Positions 1 to 10,794 of a stretch of 64,000 nucleotides of DNA are shown here, in pieces (positions within the stretch are counted from its first letter, which is position 1; the number at the start of each line of letters is the position of its first letter). A program made the position numbers and the translations under genes. The notes below the pieces were generated by a model, which was not told where the DNA came from, did not search any database, and was given only the letters and a program-made list of their open reading frames with translations. The DNA comes from Dreissena polymorpha (lineage: Eukaryota; Mollusca; Bivalvia; Myida; Dreissenidae), in the NCBI RefSeq assembly GCF_020536995.1, contig NC_068359.1, forward strand, positions 80,736,454 through 80,800,453. Reading direction: 5' to 3'.

Positions 1-262
1 GAAACACAAAACCCAATACTGCGCCGCTTTGATACATGTTTTTTTACGTTTGACCTTGAAGGATGACCTTGACCTTTCACCACTCAAAATGTGCAGCTCC
101 ATGAGATACACATGCATGCCAAATATCAAGTTGCTATGTGAAGTTATGAGCATTTTTCGAAACCTAAATGCGAAACCTAAATGCAAAGTGTGACGGAAGG
201 ACAGACGGACGGACGGTTTGATCACTATATGCCCTCATTCGGGGGAATAAAAATGCAAATAA
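1..262 (+). repeat. Dispersed repeat with ACGG-type microsatellite and terminal hairpin
   Basis: Carries the monomer text 'gatgaccttgacctttcacc' and 'gtgcagctccatgagataca', seen in reverse orientation at 25.9-26.0, 29.35-29.6 and 33.3-33.5 kb. A short GACGGACGGACGG tract follows at about 200-220. Then comes a small stem (gccctcattcggggg) running into 'aataaaaatg'. The tract-hairpin-'ataaaaatg' order matches the repeat ends at 4380-4442. Such ends are known from Helentron-associated interspersed elements of molluscs; that assignment is inference. Confidence 0.6.
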
Positions 263-975
263 ATGGGGAATATCTACAATCACAAATGGTAAATGTAAAA
301 ACATTTTTATTTACACAGTGCTCGCAACTGAGGTTGAAAATCAAGACCATTTTCTATAGAATGTCTTCGTCTTTGTTATTGAAGTTTGTGCGCATATTTT
401 ATTCGTTTCGTTTGCACAAATTTAATACAATTTCCAAAGCGTGGGGCAGCTGGTGTGTTGGGGGGGGGGCAAAACCGAAGCTGGTTCATCACATTGATAT
501 TCCGTTTTAGATCCTTCCATATAAATTGATAAATGCTGGTCTTGACTATCCCCAAATTGGGAAGTGGGATGACCACACCCAGACAAGAGGGTCCACTGTT
601 GGCATATAGGGGAAGGACAGCCTTAGATATAGGTGTAGTTGTGCGATAAGCCAGATATGCCTGGATTATGGATTAATAAAATGCCCCTGGCTAACTGTTG
701 CTGTTCCTACAAGAGTGCAGGAGATAATAAATTGGCACAATCATCCCCAAATGAAAATACCACATATGTATTACGACAGGTACCAGGTTGAATTAAAGCA
801 AATGAGAGCAATACCACAGCAACAAGCCAATACATGCAGCAGTAACACAGAGGGAGACAAAACTCACATGAAGCTATGACCAAAGGGTTAAAACTAGAAA
901 AATATCAGAAGCTATCAAACCAATGAAGCAAATGATATCGCTAGGTCCTTAGAACCAATCAAAATAACCAAAACT
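263..975. other. Gene-free stretch, nothing recognised
   Basis: Only short open frames with no recognisable domain. A G-run lies near 460-470. No tandem structure, RNA gene or splice-bounded coding segment was seen. Confidence 0.5.
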
Positions 976-1640
976 AGAAGTGGCGCGGCAGAGGCCGACG
1001 CGTATCCCACGCCGCATAGATGTAATATTAAAAGGCATTTTTGGGTGGGCAAGGCCTATGTTAGTGGGGATCCAGGGTGGGTTATGTGGACATGGATGGT
1101 CGAAATAGACCGTGTTGTCATAAGAGATGTTCAGTATTAATTTGAAGTCAATTGGTGAATAAATATAGAAGTAATGATAAAACAAATTTTGGGTGGGTGT
1201 AGTCTATGTGGGCGGGGCGCCCCAGGGTTGATAATGGGGCCATGCATAGTTGAGATTGACCATATTGTCATAAGAAAAGTTCAGTATCAATTAGAAGTGA
1301 ATCGGTATAGAAATGAAGAAGTTACAGTAAAAAGGCGATTTTTGATGGGTGTGGCCTATGTGGCCGGGGCCCTGGGGTGGGTAATCTGGACATGGATGGT
1401 TGAGATAGATCGTGTTGTCATAAGAGACGTTCAGTATTAATTTGAAGTCAATTGGAGAATGAATGAAGAAGTTATGTTAAAACAAAAAATTTCGGTGGGT
1501 GTTGTCTATAATGGCGGGGCGCCCCTGGGTTGGTTATGGGGCCATGCATAGTTGAGATTGACTGTATTGTCATAAGAGATGTTCAGTATCAATTTGAAGT
1601 AAATCAGTGTAGGAATGAAGAAGTGAATGTAAAATAACCT
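976..1640. repeat. Tandem array, about 150-bp monomers alternating as two subtypes
   Basis: The landmark 'ttgtcataagagatgttcag' recurs starting near 1114, 1264, 1414 and 1566, so the monomer is 150-152 bp. Two variants alternate. One contains 'gacatggatggt' and 'cagtattaatttgaagtc' (1114, 1414). The other contains 'ccatgcatagttgagat' and 'cagtatcaatt' (1264, 1566). The repeating unit is therefore about 300 bp, present roughly twice plus a partial copy. Open frames here are by-products of the repeat. Confidence 0.8.
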
Positions 1641-1648
1641 AAAACAAG

Positions 1649-2989
1649 AGGGCCCTGAATCGCTCACCTGACTAATCTTGCTACATAAACTTAAATTCTA
1701 TCAGACTTTGAATTAAGTTGCACAAGTGGTCAAAAATTGAAGGTCATCAAAGTGCATAAGTTCATTTTAAGGAATTGAGTTTAATTATATATAATCCCAA
1801 CCCAGATTCAATCAAGATAAACATTCTGACTAAGTTTCATAAAGATCTGATAAACTGTGACCTCTATCATCTACAGGAAGTTTTACTATGATTTGACCAG
1901 ATAAACTACTTTATGACCTCAGATGACCCATATACAATCCCAAGCCAGATTTCATCAATTAATACAATCTGACAAAATTTCATTAAGACGTGATGAAAAC
2001 TGTGACCTCTTTCATCTACACAAGGTTTTACTAGAATTGGCCCAATGACCTAATTTTTGACGCCAGATGACCCATATACGATCTAAAATCAGATATTATC
2101 AAGATAAACATTCTGACCATATTTCATTAAGATCAGATTATTACTATAACCTCTATTGTCTACACAAGGTTTTTCTATTATCTGACCTAGTGACCTAGTT
2201 TCTGACCCCAGAAGACCAAAATACAATCTCTCTCCAGATTTCATCAAGATAAACATTCTGACAAAATTTCATAAAAATCTGATGGTAACTTTGACCTCTA
2301 TTGTCTACACAAGGTTTTTCTATGAATTGACCTAGTGACCTAGTTTTTTACCCCAGATAACCCAAATACATTCCCAACCCAGATTTTATCAAGATTAACA
2401 TTCTTGCCAAATTCTATTAAGATTGGATGAAAACTGTGACCTCTACTGTTTACACAAGTTTTTTTTTAAACTTTGACCTTGTGACCTAGTTTTTGACCTA
2501 GATGACCTGAATAAGATACCAACCCAGATTTTAACAAGAAAAACATTCTGACCATATTTAATTAAGATCTGATGAAAACTGTGACCTCTATTATCTACAC
2601 AAGGTTTTTGTATGATTTTACCTTGTGACCTAGTTTCTGACCCCAGATGACCCAAATAAAATCCCAATCCAGTTTTCATCAAGATAAACATTCTGACCAA
2701 ATTTCATAAAGATTGGATGAAAACTGTGACCTCTATTGTCTACACAAGGTTTTCTATTATTTGACCTAGTGACCTAGTTTTTTTACCCCAGATGACCCAA
2801 ATACAATCCCAACCAAGATTTCATCAAGATAAACATTCTGACCAAATTTCATAAAGAATGGATGAAAACTGTGACCTCTACTGTCTACACAAACAAATTG
2901 TTGACGGACGCACGCACGCACTACGGACGACAGACATCACACAATCACATAAGCTCACTCTGTCACTTCTTGACAGGTGAGCTAAAAAT
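1649..2989 (-). mobile_element. Tandem-array element bounded by 'agctcacctga'-type ends
   Basis: About eight monomers of roughly 145 bp, tracked by 'aagataaacattctgacc' near 2106, 2251, 2397, 2541, 2683 and 2831. Each has 'gtgacctctattgtctac' and 'gacctagtgacctagttt'. The left edge reads 'aacaagagggccctgaatcg' then 'ctcacctga'. The right edge is 'gacaggtgagct'. Read on the minus strand these match both ends of the elements at 22684-23874 and 34947-36421, so this looks like a near-complete minus-oriented member. No protein-coding content. Confidence 0.75.
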
Positions 2990-2993
2990 GAGT

Positions 2994-3232
2994 GAAAATC
3001 TCTGACCCGGCCCCATTCTAGCCCCCATAACTTTTGACCAAGGGGTCAGATCAAAATTACAAATAGTGCACTGTCGCACATATTCTCATAGCTAACATGT
3101 GTTTTAGTTTCAAGGTTCTAGTGCTAACAGTGTAGGAGGAGATAGTGGCCAGGACAAATAGACGGACGGACAGACGGCGGAGATAACCACATAATCCCCC
3201 CGCTCCAATTCGGAGCGTGGGGATAATCAATG
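2994..3232 (+). repeat. Dispersed repeat ending in ACGG tract and GC-rich hairpin
   Basis: Contains 'ccccataacttttgacca', then 'gacggacggacagacgg' near 3161-3178. A stem-loop follows at 3195-3228 (ccccccgctcc / ggagcgtgggg, loop aattc). The layout resembles 1-262 and 4255-4442: body, tetranucleotide tract, terminal hairpin. Confidence 0.6.
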
Positions 3233-3235
3233 ACA

Positions 3236-3545
3236 AATAAGAATAAAAGTACTGACAGAACTGTGTGACGAGGCTTTTAAAGAGGATGGATACAAAAAGC
3301 ATCAATTTAAATTTATGAACATCACCACATTTGTGTATGTGGGTACGAAAATTTTGGGTACGAAAAAAATTTGGGTACAAAAATTGGGTGTACGAAAAAA
3401 TTATGGAAAAAAAAATTTAGGTAGGAAAAAAAATTGGGTACAACAAAAATTTGGGTAGGAAAAATAAATTGGGTACTACAAAAAAAAATTGGGAAGGAAA
3501 AAAAATTTGAGTACGAAAAAATAAATTTAGAATAAAAAAATGGGT
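3236..3545 (+). repeat. Repeat with 'gggtacgaaaaaattt' low-complexity array; inverted partner at 10795-11085
   Basis: A unique-looking head (agtactgacag, 'aaagaggatgga', 'agcatcaatttaaatt', 'tgtgtatgtgggtacg') leads into degenerate GGTACGAAAAAAATTT units. The same head and units occur in reverse complement at 10795-11085, so this is a two-copy dispersed repeat rather than simple sequence. Confidence 0.7.
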
Positions 3546-3749
3546 ACCAAAGAGGAGATTATGTCCTGAATGCAAACTGGGCAAAATCGACTAAATCATA
3601 ACATGAGATTTCACATCGTGTGGCCTCCAAAGTGTCCAGGTGGAATAGCCAACCAAACGGCTGTAAACATCTTCTTTGAAAGCTATGACTACAAGCCACT
3701 GAGAGAATAAGTATGAAAGGAACCTGAGAGCCTGCAGAAGAAACTATAT

Positions 3750-3952
3750 GAGTCGTGTTCTGAAAAAACTGGGCATAATGCATGTGCGTAAAGTGTCGTC
3801 ACAGATTAGCCTGTTTAGTCCGCACAGGCTTATCAGGGACGACACTTTCCACCTTTATGACATTTTTCGTTTAAATGAAGTCTCTTCTTAGCAAAAGTCC
3901 AATAAAGGCGAAAAGTGTCGTCCCTGATTAGCCTGTTTTCTCAGAATGCGCT
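3750..3952 (+). mobile_element. Inverted-repeat MITE family 1, right arm partly deleted
   Basis: Begins 'gagtcgtgttctgaaaaaac', then 'gcataatgcatgtgcg' and 'gattagcctg'. It ends 'ttttctcagaatgcgct', the complement of the start. Compared with full copies (32469-32730, 43289-43554), most of the right arm between 'gattagcctgt' and 'tttctcag' is missing. Non-autonomous, no coding capacity. Confidence 0.85.
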
Positions 3953-4254
3953 AATATGGCCCTCCAGAAGTCAACCTGCTTCACCCTTGCATCCATTTCT
4001 GCGATGAATAAGATCGGGTTCATGAAAATCGCTGCACAATTGATGAAGTAATGGCTGTTGAAAGCGATGCACCCCGTCTTCGGGCGATTTCGAGTTGAAT
4101 ACCTTGTTATATATATATTTGATAGTGAAATTATTTTTTTCAGAAAAGTTGATTTTTCGTTATAATATAATTATTAATCATTCAAAATGATGTTTTCACT
4201 AATATCATAGCCACACGCTAACCACCTGTGGTCCGGACAAACTTTCAGTTTAAA
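3953..4254. other. Unassigned segment with an open minus-strand frame, then AT-rich sequence
   Basis: On the minus strand about 150 bp (3953-4103) stays open and reads TGCIAFNSHYFINCAA then IFMNPILFIAEMDARV. On the plus strand the left neighbour (3570-3710) contains VWPPKCPGGIANQTAV and ends in a stop. The MITE at 3750-3952 sits between them. I recognise neither segment; they may be exon remnants or chance. The rest to 4254 is AT-rich with no feature. Confidence 0.2.
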
Positions 4255-4442
4255 ACGCACTAAGTGACCCCCTGACCTAGTTTTTGACCCGGCATGACCC
4301 ATATTCAAACTTGATCTAGACATCATCTAGATACAACTTCTGACCAAGTTTGGTGAAGATCTTATGAAATTTTCAGGACAGACCTACCGACAAAGTGACT
4401 CCTATACAGCCCCCATTACCAATCGTAATGGGGGCATAAAAA
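4255..4442 (+). repeat. Tandem-type monomer fragment with terminal hairpin
   Basis: Contains 'gacctagtttttgacccgg', 'gaccaagtttggtgaag' and a stem 'cccccatta...taatggggg' (4410-4435) followed by 'cataaaaatgg'. It is the reverse-oriented counterpart of the starts of 26272-26817, 32955-33180 and 37655-38065, which read 'tatgccccc...' then 'ttggtcagaag'. Confidence 0.65.
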
Positions 4443-4535
4443 TGGTAACTGGGATCGAGAAGAAGAATTGTTATACGTGTATGTACAGCACTGGAAATTA
4501 CTATTTGAAGGAATCTCATTTCAACAATATCCTAC

Positions 4536-6611
4536 TCAAGTCTCAGCCTGAGAAGCTCGTCTGTGCTCATTAGGTTGTCTGGTCCTTCCACTTGAGGCAT
4601 CTCCATCTGGAAGTGATAGCCCTGGGGCTCGTCTTTCTTGAAAGATGTCTGCATCGTGAATATTGCCTTCCCATCTTGACTAGCCTTCACACTTCGACTA
4701 GAGTATGTCTCACCATCTCGCGTTCGATCGACATGGTACAGTATCGGCCAGTTTGAGTTTCCTAAGTAACAAATTTTTTTTTTTCTGGAGACTCAAGTAA
4801 CATAAATGAATATAGAAATTAGACATATGTTAGTTATGTTAATGAAAATAATGTATTGTTTGACATAAAAAAACACCTTTCTTCAGTTTCAAAATAAATA
4901 AGATTATGTTTATGTAGCGATTTATGTGATCATTTTTCTGTAAGGATAAATGCCCTAAACCAAACATGAAATCATTCAGGGCTTTTTTCCTGTTTTTGTG
5001 AAGCGGCCTTGGCCCACACATTTTGTAAAAAAAATGAGTCGAGAACTTTCTAAAATTTTGAAAATAAGAGTAGCGAACTTCGTGAAATTGTGAAAAATTC
5101 AGTCGCAAATTTCCTAAAATTGTGAAAAACGGCCATTCTCACAGAAGGAAAAAAAGCCCTGTCATTACAGCTGTTATGGAATTAATAAAAGTCAATTTAT
5201 TCCCAAGATAACAGTTGTAACCTGCCCTGGTTGATTCATTGCATTCTTGTATAATGTACTTCCTTTACAGTGCAAAAGAATCTGACCATGTAATTTAATA
5301 TGAGGATAAATTAAAATTCATAGTAAAATAAAGTTGGTTCATTTTCCTCATTTATCGATTATTTGTCATTGACATAAAGACACTGGCAACCCATATGTGG
5401 AACAAGTAAACAATAGTAAATGCTTTGGAAAGAAGTGGCTTAATGCATGTGTGTAAAGTACCATCTAAGCCTGTGCTGTCCACACAGGCTAACCAGGGAC
5501 AACACTTTACACTTTTATGGAATGTTTCATTGAAAGGAAATCTGTTCTAAACGAAAATACAGTCTAGGGCTCTGGGCAAAAAGTGTTGTCACTTATTAGC
5601 CTGTGCATACTGCAAAGGCTAATCTGGAACAAAACTTTACACACATGCATTACACACGTTTTTCTTAGTAAGAATGAGGCTTAAATGTTAATCGCAAAGA
5701 AACTCAAACCTCCTCGTAAAAAGTAGCAGTGCAGACTATGGGCGTGGTGGTCGTGTGAGACTGTGTTGCATGCCGCAACTAGGGCTTGACCAACAACCTG
5801 ACCACCAAATATAAACCTGCTGCCTTGAGGGTGCCAGAGGTTTTCATTTGAAGCTCTGAAATTGAACAATAATAATCTTTTAAAAACAAGATACACAGCA
5901 TTGATTATGGTTGGGGTTGATGAAGCATAAAGAGTTTTATCCAATTAACAGATAAAAATATAAAAAAAACGATCATTTAAACTTGAGCTCTAAACTATTG
6001 CTATACTATTTTAGATTACACTCCAACAATTTGAGAATCTGTTTCTGACAACTACAGAAGAACAAAGTCATCAAAAATGCGATATTTGATATTTATAAAT
6101 GGAAAAAGGGAGGAAATAATAGGATAAATAGGCAAGCCTTGCACTTAGACTTAGTACCATGGTTCTAAGCCTTGCATGATAAACTTGATCTTTATACAAA
6201 ACTCACATAATATTCTGTATATCAACGAGATCAAAGATAGTGAACGATTACTTGAGTGTAATGGTGCTTACCAGTGCTGACAATTCTAACCTTAATATAA
6301 CTCTTAAACCGAGAAAATCAGTTTCATGCCTTGGCTTACAAAAAAATTATAACTTGATTGTATTTATGACTGCGTACATAATCTCTTGAATTATTAAAGT
6401 GACTAATTCCCTTTAAGGCATACCTGAAAATGTTAGGGTCTAGATTTTCTAATGTGAGAAAAGACCGTATCACTTCTCCTTTTAAATTGCTGTCAGTCTG
6501 TGATGAAGATCCGTCTGACATGTTGTTATTTAGCTTTAACGTGTGAGCCGGTGAAAACGTTCTCAATATTGACCTCTGCAAACACTTTGTCAACATAGCG
6601 TCAAGATTCAA
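4536..6611 (-). CDS. ACOT8: Acyl-CoA thioesterase 8-like, 5' three exons (partial)
   Basis: TesB/ACOT8-family double-hotdog thioesterases hydrolyse acyl-CoAs to free acid and CoA, in animals mainly in peroxisomes. Exons on the minus strand: 6424-6611 (start ATG, donor GT, phase 2), 5710-5855 (phase 1) and 4536-4761 (phase 2, donor gtagg). All junctions are GT/AG and in phase. Exon 1 encodes VIRSFLTLENLDPNIF. Exon 2 encodes FGGQVVGQALVAA and HSLHCYFLRG. Exon 3 encodes WPILYHVDRTRDG and SRSVKASQDGKAIF. These match the first hotdog domain of ACOT8 in order. Two starts are possible: Met1, with a 30-residue extension (CLQRSILRTFSPAH), or Met31 (MSDGSSS), nearer the usual length. The second hotdog and C terminus, where a peroxisomal SKL-type signal would sit, are not found and probably lie left of base 1. 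Intron 2 holds a MITE (5423-5671). Confidence 0.85.
4842..5422. other. Intron sequence of the thioesterase gene
   Basis: AT-rich intron DNA between exons 3 and 2 (the intron spans 4762-5709). Short open frames here have no domain content. A short repeated text, 'cgaactttct.aaaattttg' and 'cgcaaatttcctaaaattgt', lies at 5040-5130. Confidence 0.5.
5423..5671 (+). mobile_element. MITE family 1, diverged copy in thioesterase intron
   Basis: Arms: 'taatgcatgtgtgtaaagt...aagcctgtgctgtccacaca' on the left and 'ttagcctgtgcatactgca...aacaaaactttacacacatgc' on the right. It has the family layout (arms near 100 bp, AT-rich centre near 5520-5570) but many differences, and the outermost 'gagtcgcgttctgag' is degraded. 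It is probably an older subfamily. Confidence 0.75.
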
Positions 6612-7029
6612 TCACAGAAAGTTTGTTAAAAACGTCTACTGAATTTCTTTACAGTTCATTTCATTCTGAAAATGTTTAAATATTCTTCTTCGGTCTTATT
6701 AATCCAAATATTCACGTTTGGCATTTACAGTGGCATTTCATCACTTTCAACGTTTCTTTGTCTTTGATAATTTTCTTGCGGCTAATACAGACGATGATTA
6801 TTATATCTCGGACACAAGACAGTTTGGTTTTATAGTCGTCTAAACTCCCGTAGAATCACCCTGGCTTGCACAAACTGTCACACAACCTTTAACATTTAAT
6901 TAAAAAAAATGAATTCTCCAAATATAAATATTGATATTTAATGATCTGGCAAAGTTTTTCAGAAAGACGTCACTTGTAAAAATAACTTACAGGAATACCA
7001 AAATATCTAGCGCCGTACCTTTTTAAATT
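6612..7029. other. Upstream region of the thioesterase gene, no element recognised
   Basis: AT-rich sequence 5' of the minus-strand start codon. It should contain the promoter and 5' UTR, but I cannot define a TATA box, initiator or upstream exon. Confidence 0.4.
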
Positions 7030-7245
7030 CAAATGATGTAATCATTTAAATCGTTTCGCGTTGTAAAGCGTTATAATTTTCAGTTTCTAAATCGTCAAAA
7101 GATGCATAGTATGGATATTTCAGAGCATGATAAATATTCAGTATTACTGTTTCCTTACAAATATCATAACTACAGCGAACATTTGTGAACCTGAAACATT
7201 ATTTTTTTGTCAATTTACCAAAACGTGAAAAGGCCCCTTTAAAAA
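7030..7245 (-). mobile_element. MITE family 3 ('ttaaaggggcc' end), minus orientation
   Basis: The right edge reads 'ttaccaaaacgtgaaaaggc' then 'ccctttaa'. The interior has 'cgcgttgtaaagcgttata' and 'tattactgtttccttacaaa'. The same interior occurs in opposite orientation at 45552-45835 and in this orientation at 46248-46436. No coding capacity. Confidence 0.7.
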
Positions 7246-7936
7246 AGTTTTGTTATTTAATATAATTTTTAAACTTTTTATATACACATTACATTTTAAA
7301 ATGACTTAATATAGATGATTATTTTCTAAGCTGAGTTTTGCAGAGCATACGAGTGAAGCGCATAAAACCGAAAATTGGAAAGGTATTATTATCGATTGTT
7401 TAATTAGTGATATGATCAGAACAGAAATTTATATAAATCAAGTTAGACATGAAGTGCATTTTACTGGCATGTTGTGGTATAGTAAATTTCACAATTGGCG
7501 TTGGAAAATTATTTATACGAGCGAACAAAGGCCCAAATACTATAGAAAAAAGTTTGAACGTGCTCAAATCCTCCAAACTTCTTTTTTTAACTTCTTGAAA
7601 ATAATATTTTAAGGAATGCATGTTAAAGCAATTGTTTTCGAGTTAAAATTATAACAAAACAAAGAAACAGAATATGTGAATTTAAATTTCATTTTCTATT
7701 TTCTTTTAAATGGTAAGGATTATGAGCATACACAGGAAGCTTTGATCTGCTTTTTTCACTAAAATTTGATTGTTATTTAAATAAAACTCCAATCATAAAG
7801 TGGCGTTATTTCTGTGATCCAAATTTCATTCACTTCTTAATGTCTCTATGATTTTTGCTCTGGAGATCGATGCAACTCTTTGGGCATTGAAGTAGAATTT
7901 TAACGCAATTTTAACACCGTAAAATAAAAATATAGA
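7246..7936. other. Gene-free AT-rich stretch
   Basis: Complementary-frame open reading segments around 7400-7620 overlap on both strands and carry no recognisable domain. Nothing else was seen. Confidence 0.5.
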
Positions 7937-8076
7937 GAATACTAGGTCGGTGCCGAACAAAGCAAAGTTTATTTTGCGAGGCTTAGAAAATCTGAACCAC
8001 GAGCCTTGGCGAGTGGTTCAGATTTTCGTGCCGAGCAAAATAAACTTTGCTTTATTCGGCACCGACCTAGTATTCG
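7937..8076. mobile_element. Large foldback palindrome
   Basis: Left arm 7937-8000 and right arm 8011-8076 are near-perfect complements: 'gaatactaggtcggtgccga' pairs with 'tcggcaccgacctagtattc', 'agcaaagtttattttgc' with 'gcaaaataaactttgct', and 'gaaaatctgaaccac' with 'gtggttcagattttc'. The loop is about 10 bp, with a small mismatch bubble (gaggctta / gtgccga). It resembles the palindrome at 46862-46985, including the 'gaggctta' and 'cgtgccgag' text. Confidence 0.85.
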
Positions 8077-8700
8077 AATTATCCCATCAATTTTCTTAGT
8101 CGTAAATTATTTCTTTAAAAATAGAATAGGAAAATCGAACTACACGGACAATCCCAAAGTTATTTTAAGGAAACATTGTTTTATTATTTTAATCGTGCCG
8201 AGCCTAATACATTACAAAAAGATCAGTGACTAACCTGTTTTTCTGTTTATCATACCTCTACGTCCCCGATTTTTAAGAAATAATGAAAAAAAAAACTAAA
8301 CAACTGCAGCTTTAGCGTGAAATAACATGCATTGTGTCGTATGACGAGTTAATAATGACGTCACGAGTACGCGCACTTAATATTTGTGAATAATGTTTTT
8401 TTGCTTTTTGAGTTGCATTATGTGATAAAAAATATATTACATCTTGGTATCAAAATGTTTGTTTTGTTGAATCTGTTTCGATTTTACTAAAATGATTACT
8501 TTATAGTTGATTCCGAGTAATATGACCTTTCTCCGCCGCGCGTGACAGCTATATTTCAGCACTGTCGAAATAGAGGAAAATTTATTCCACAGTGGTTTAT
8601 TTCGACAATGCACGTCTGATGATGAGATAAAAAATAATACTAAACGCGCACTTAATTGATTGTTTAAAATTGTAAAATTACAATAAAAACATGCCACGGA
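8077..8700. mobile_element. Body associated with the foldback element family
   Basis: 'cgtgccgagcctaatacatt' (8193) and 'ctgtttttctgtttatcata' (8236) are repeated at 46940-47003. 'tcttggtatcaaaatgtttg' plus 'ttttgttgaatctg' (8443-8475) is repeated at 47605-47636. The two loci therefore share a hairpin and a downstream body, although the interior is diverged. No transposase is visible. Confidence 0.5.
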
Positions 8701-9004
8701 TTAAAAAATACATGTATGCATTTTTTTCAAACAATTCAAATAACATTCCTTATTTAAAATGGGTGTGCGTATGTGTGTTTATGTATGTGTCGGTGTGTCC
8801 GTGCGTGTGATTTCCTTAATGAATGAATCAGAAAAATAATAATGTGTTTGTAACGCTTTTCATCTTTTATAAATAATTAAGTGAATTAACCAGATAGCGT
8901 CGAAATTGTCATTCCAACTTTTAAAGCCTGCGCAGTCTAGTGATACAGCGCAAGCTTTTATTTTTAGTGGCCACAAGTTCAATCCAAGCTCTGGAATGTT
9001 TTTA
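8701..9004. other. Gene-free stretch with a GT-rich tract
   Basis: A GT-rich imperfect tract occupies about 8762-8812. The remainder is AT-rich with no feature. Confidence 0.5.
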
Positions 9005-9713
9005 TGCTCCAATACATTTTCGGGGAGCATATAGTTGCCAGTTTGGGGTTTCTCACTTCCTTACTTCCGTCACACTTTTGTTACAGTTTATCATAGCGCC
9101 TTCAATAATTTACCGATCTCTTACATATTTGGCATGTAGGTACCTTGCATGGACCTCTACCTTTCGATGATGTTTGAGGTCACTGGGGTCAAGGTCACAA
9201 AAGCTAATAATATATTTTTCCTTCATAATGTTGTTACAGTTTCTCATAGCACCTTCAATATTTGTCCGATCTCTTACATATTTGGCATGTAGGTACCTTT
9301 CATGGACCTCCACCTTTTGATGAGCTTTGAGATCACAGGGGTCAAGGTCTCCGAGGCTACTAATTGATTTTTCTGTCACAATTTTGTACAGTTTTTCATA
9401 GCATCTTCAATATTTTACCGTTACATTTCATATTTGGCATGCAGGTACCGTGCATGGACCTCTACCTTTTGATGAGGTTTGAGGTCACTGGGGTGAAGGT
9501 CAAGGTCACCGAGGCTAAAGATAGATTTTTCCGTCACAATTTTTTTAGTTTCTTATAGCGCCTTTAATATTTTACCGATCTCTTACATATTATGCATGTA
9601 GGTACATTTCATGAGCATCTACCTTTTGATGAGGTTTGATGTCACTGGGGTCAATGTCAATGTCTCCGAGGCTAATAAAAGATTTTTGACGATGCTGCAA
9701 AGCAGCTCGTCTA
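9005..9713 (+). mobile_element. Tandem-array element, about 153-bp monomers
   Basis: 'cttacatatttggcatgtag' recurs near 9120, 9272, 9427 (variant) and 9581, with 'gaggtcactggggtcaaggt' and 'tttctcatagcaccttcaat' in each copy. There are about four copies. The right end is a short stem, 'gacgatgctgcaaagcagct' then 'cgtc', a small palindrome that probably marks the element terminus. Confidence 0.75.
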
Positions 9714-10794
9714 AGTTATCATACCATGAAAAAATTCTTCACAATTGCGACCTATGTAAAAGACCGAGCCAGTCCGATTGAGATAGCTCGATTTTTCTAA
9801 TCGGCATACCTCGCTGATCATCATTGATAATGGTAAAGGAAGATCAGTCATAAATAGGACAGCATATTCTGGGGAAAAGATTTAATAATAGTTTGGAAAT
9901 GTTAATTTTAAAACAGTTTTATTCAATCAATTATATGTTTATAAATCAATGAAACGACTATGCATTTTCTGTATTGTATTTGACATTTGTCTTGATTATG
10001 TGAATAAATTGCGAATGAAAACGTGTTTAATTAACGTTTAACGCGATCATGAGTGTAAAGAAAACGAATTATTTCGAACCTTCCATTTGTAAACGTTATA
10101 GCGAGTATGGTATATAAACAGCATAATAGCCATGCGATACCTTTGAAACTCGCTCTTGTGCGTGCTTTCTCATTTTGCATATTTAATAAACTTATCAAAC
10201 AGAAATTACAGAGCCACATCAGTGCACATACTATGCTGGCTAATTTCTTCGTTTGTTGGATATTGTTTGCTGTTTTAAACACATATTAGGTCATATCGCG
10301 GAGATTTTGTTAATCTTACCATGTGTTCATGGGCGAACTCACGTATTCAAGTGCTCTTACGACTATGCGCTCATACCTACTTTCGGGAATCATTATGAAA
10401 GTATTGCCGTACTTAACGAACAAACATGTCTAAGCTTATTGAATTAGAAAAAAAAACAATAATAAAAAGAGAAAAATTATATGTTCATGCACATGGGCAA
10501 GTGAAATCACGTCCGTACACATCATTAACTTAGGAAAGGAAACAACGAAATATAAAGTTTTGTGTGATATACATGTAAAATTAAAGAGCATGGTGTAATT
10601 AAAGAGCATGTCAAGTTTTGAATATATCTGCTGAAACGTAATGTTATAATCCACAAACGTTTTACTGTATTAGAACGTATTTTTAAGATAAGTGGTACAG
10701 AAAATACACGTCGAATATCTTTTTAAAGATATTTCTTGTTATATTTGATCGAGAACGTAACCCGCCTCCCAGTTTCACTGAATGGGTCGAATTT
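9714..10794. other. Gene-free AT-rich stretch
   Basis: Several frames of 60-85 codons overlap on opposite strands, with no domain and no splice-consistent pairing. A short internal repeat, 'taaagagcatg', lies near 10583-10610. No RNA gene was seen. Confidence 0.5.

Noticed and set aside
3953-4103. Next exon of the ACOT8-like gene on the minus strand
   Set aside because: The 'CIAFNSHY' text faintly recalls the second-hotdog 'CVAAYISDY', but the catalytic-region Asp is His and the rest does not align. Similarity judged to be chance.
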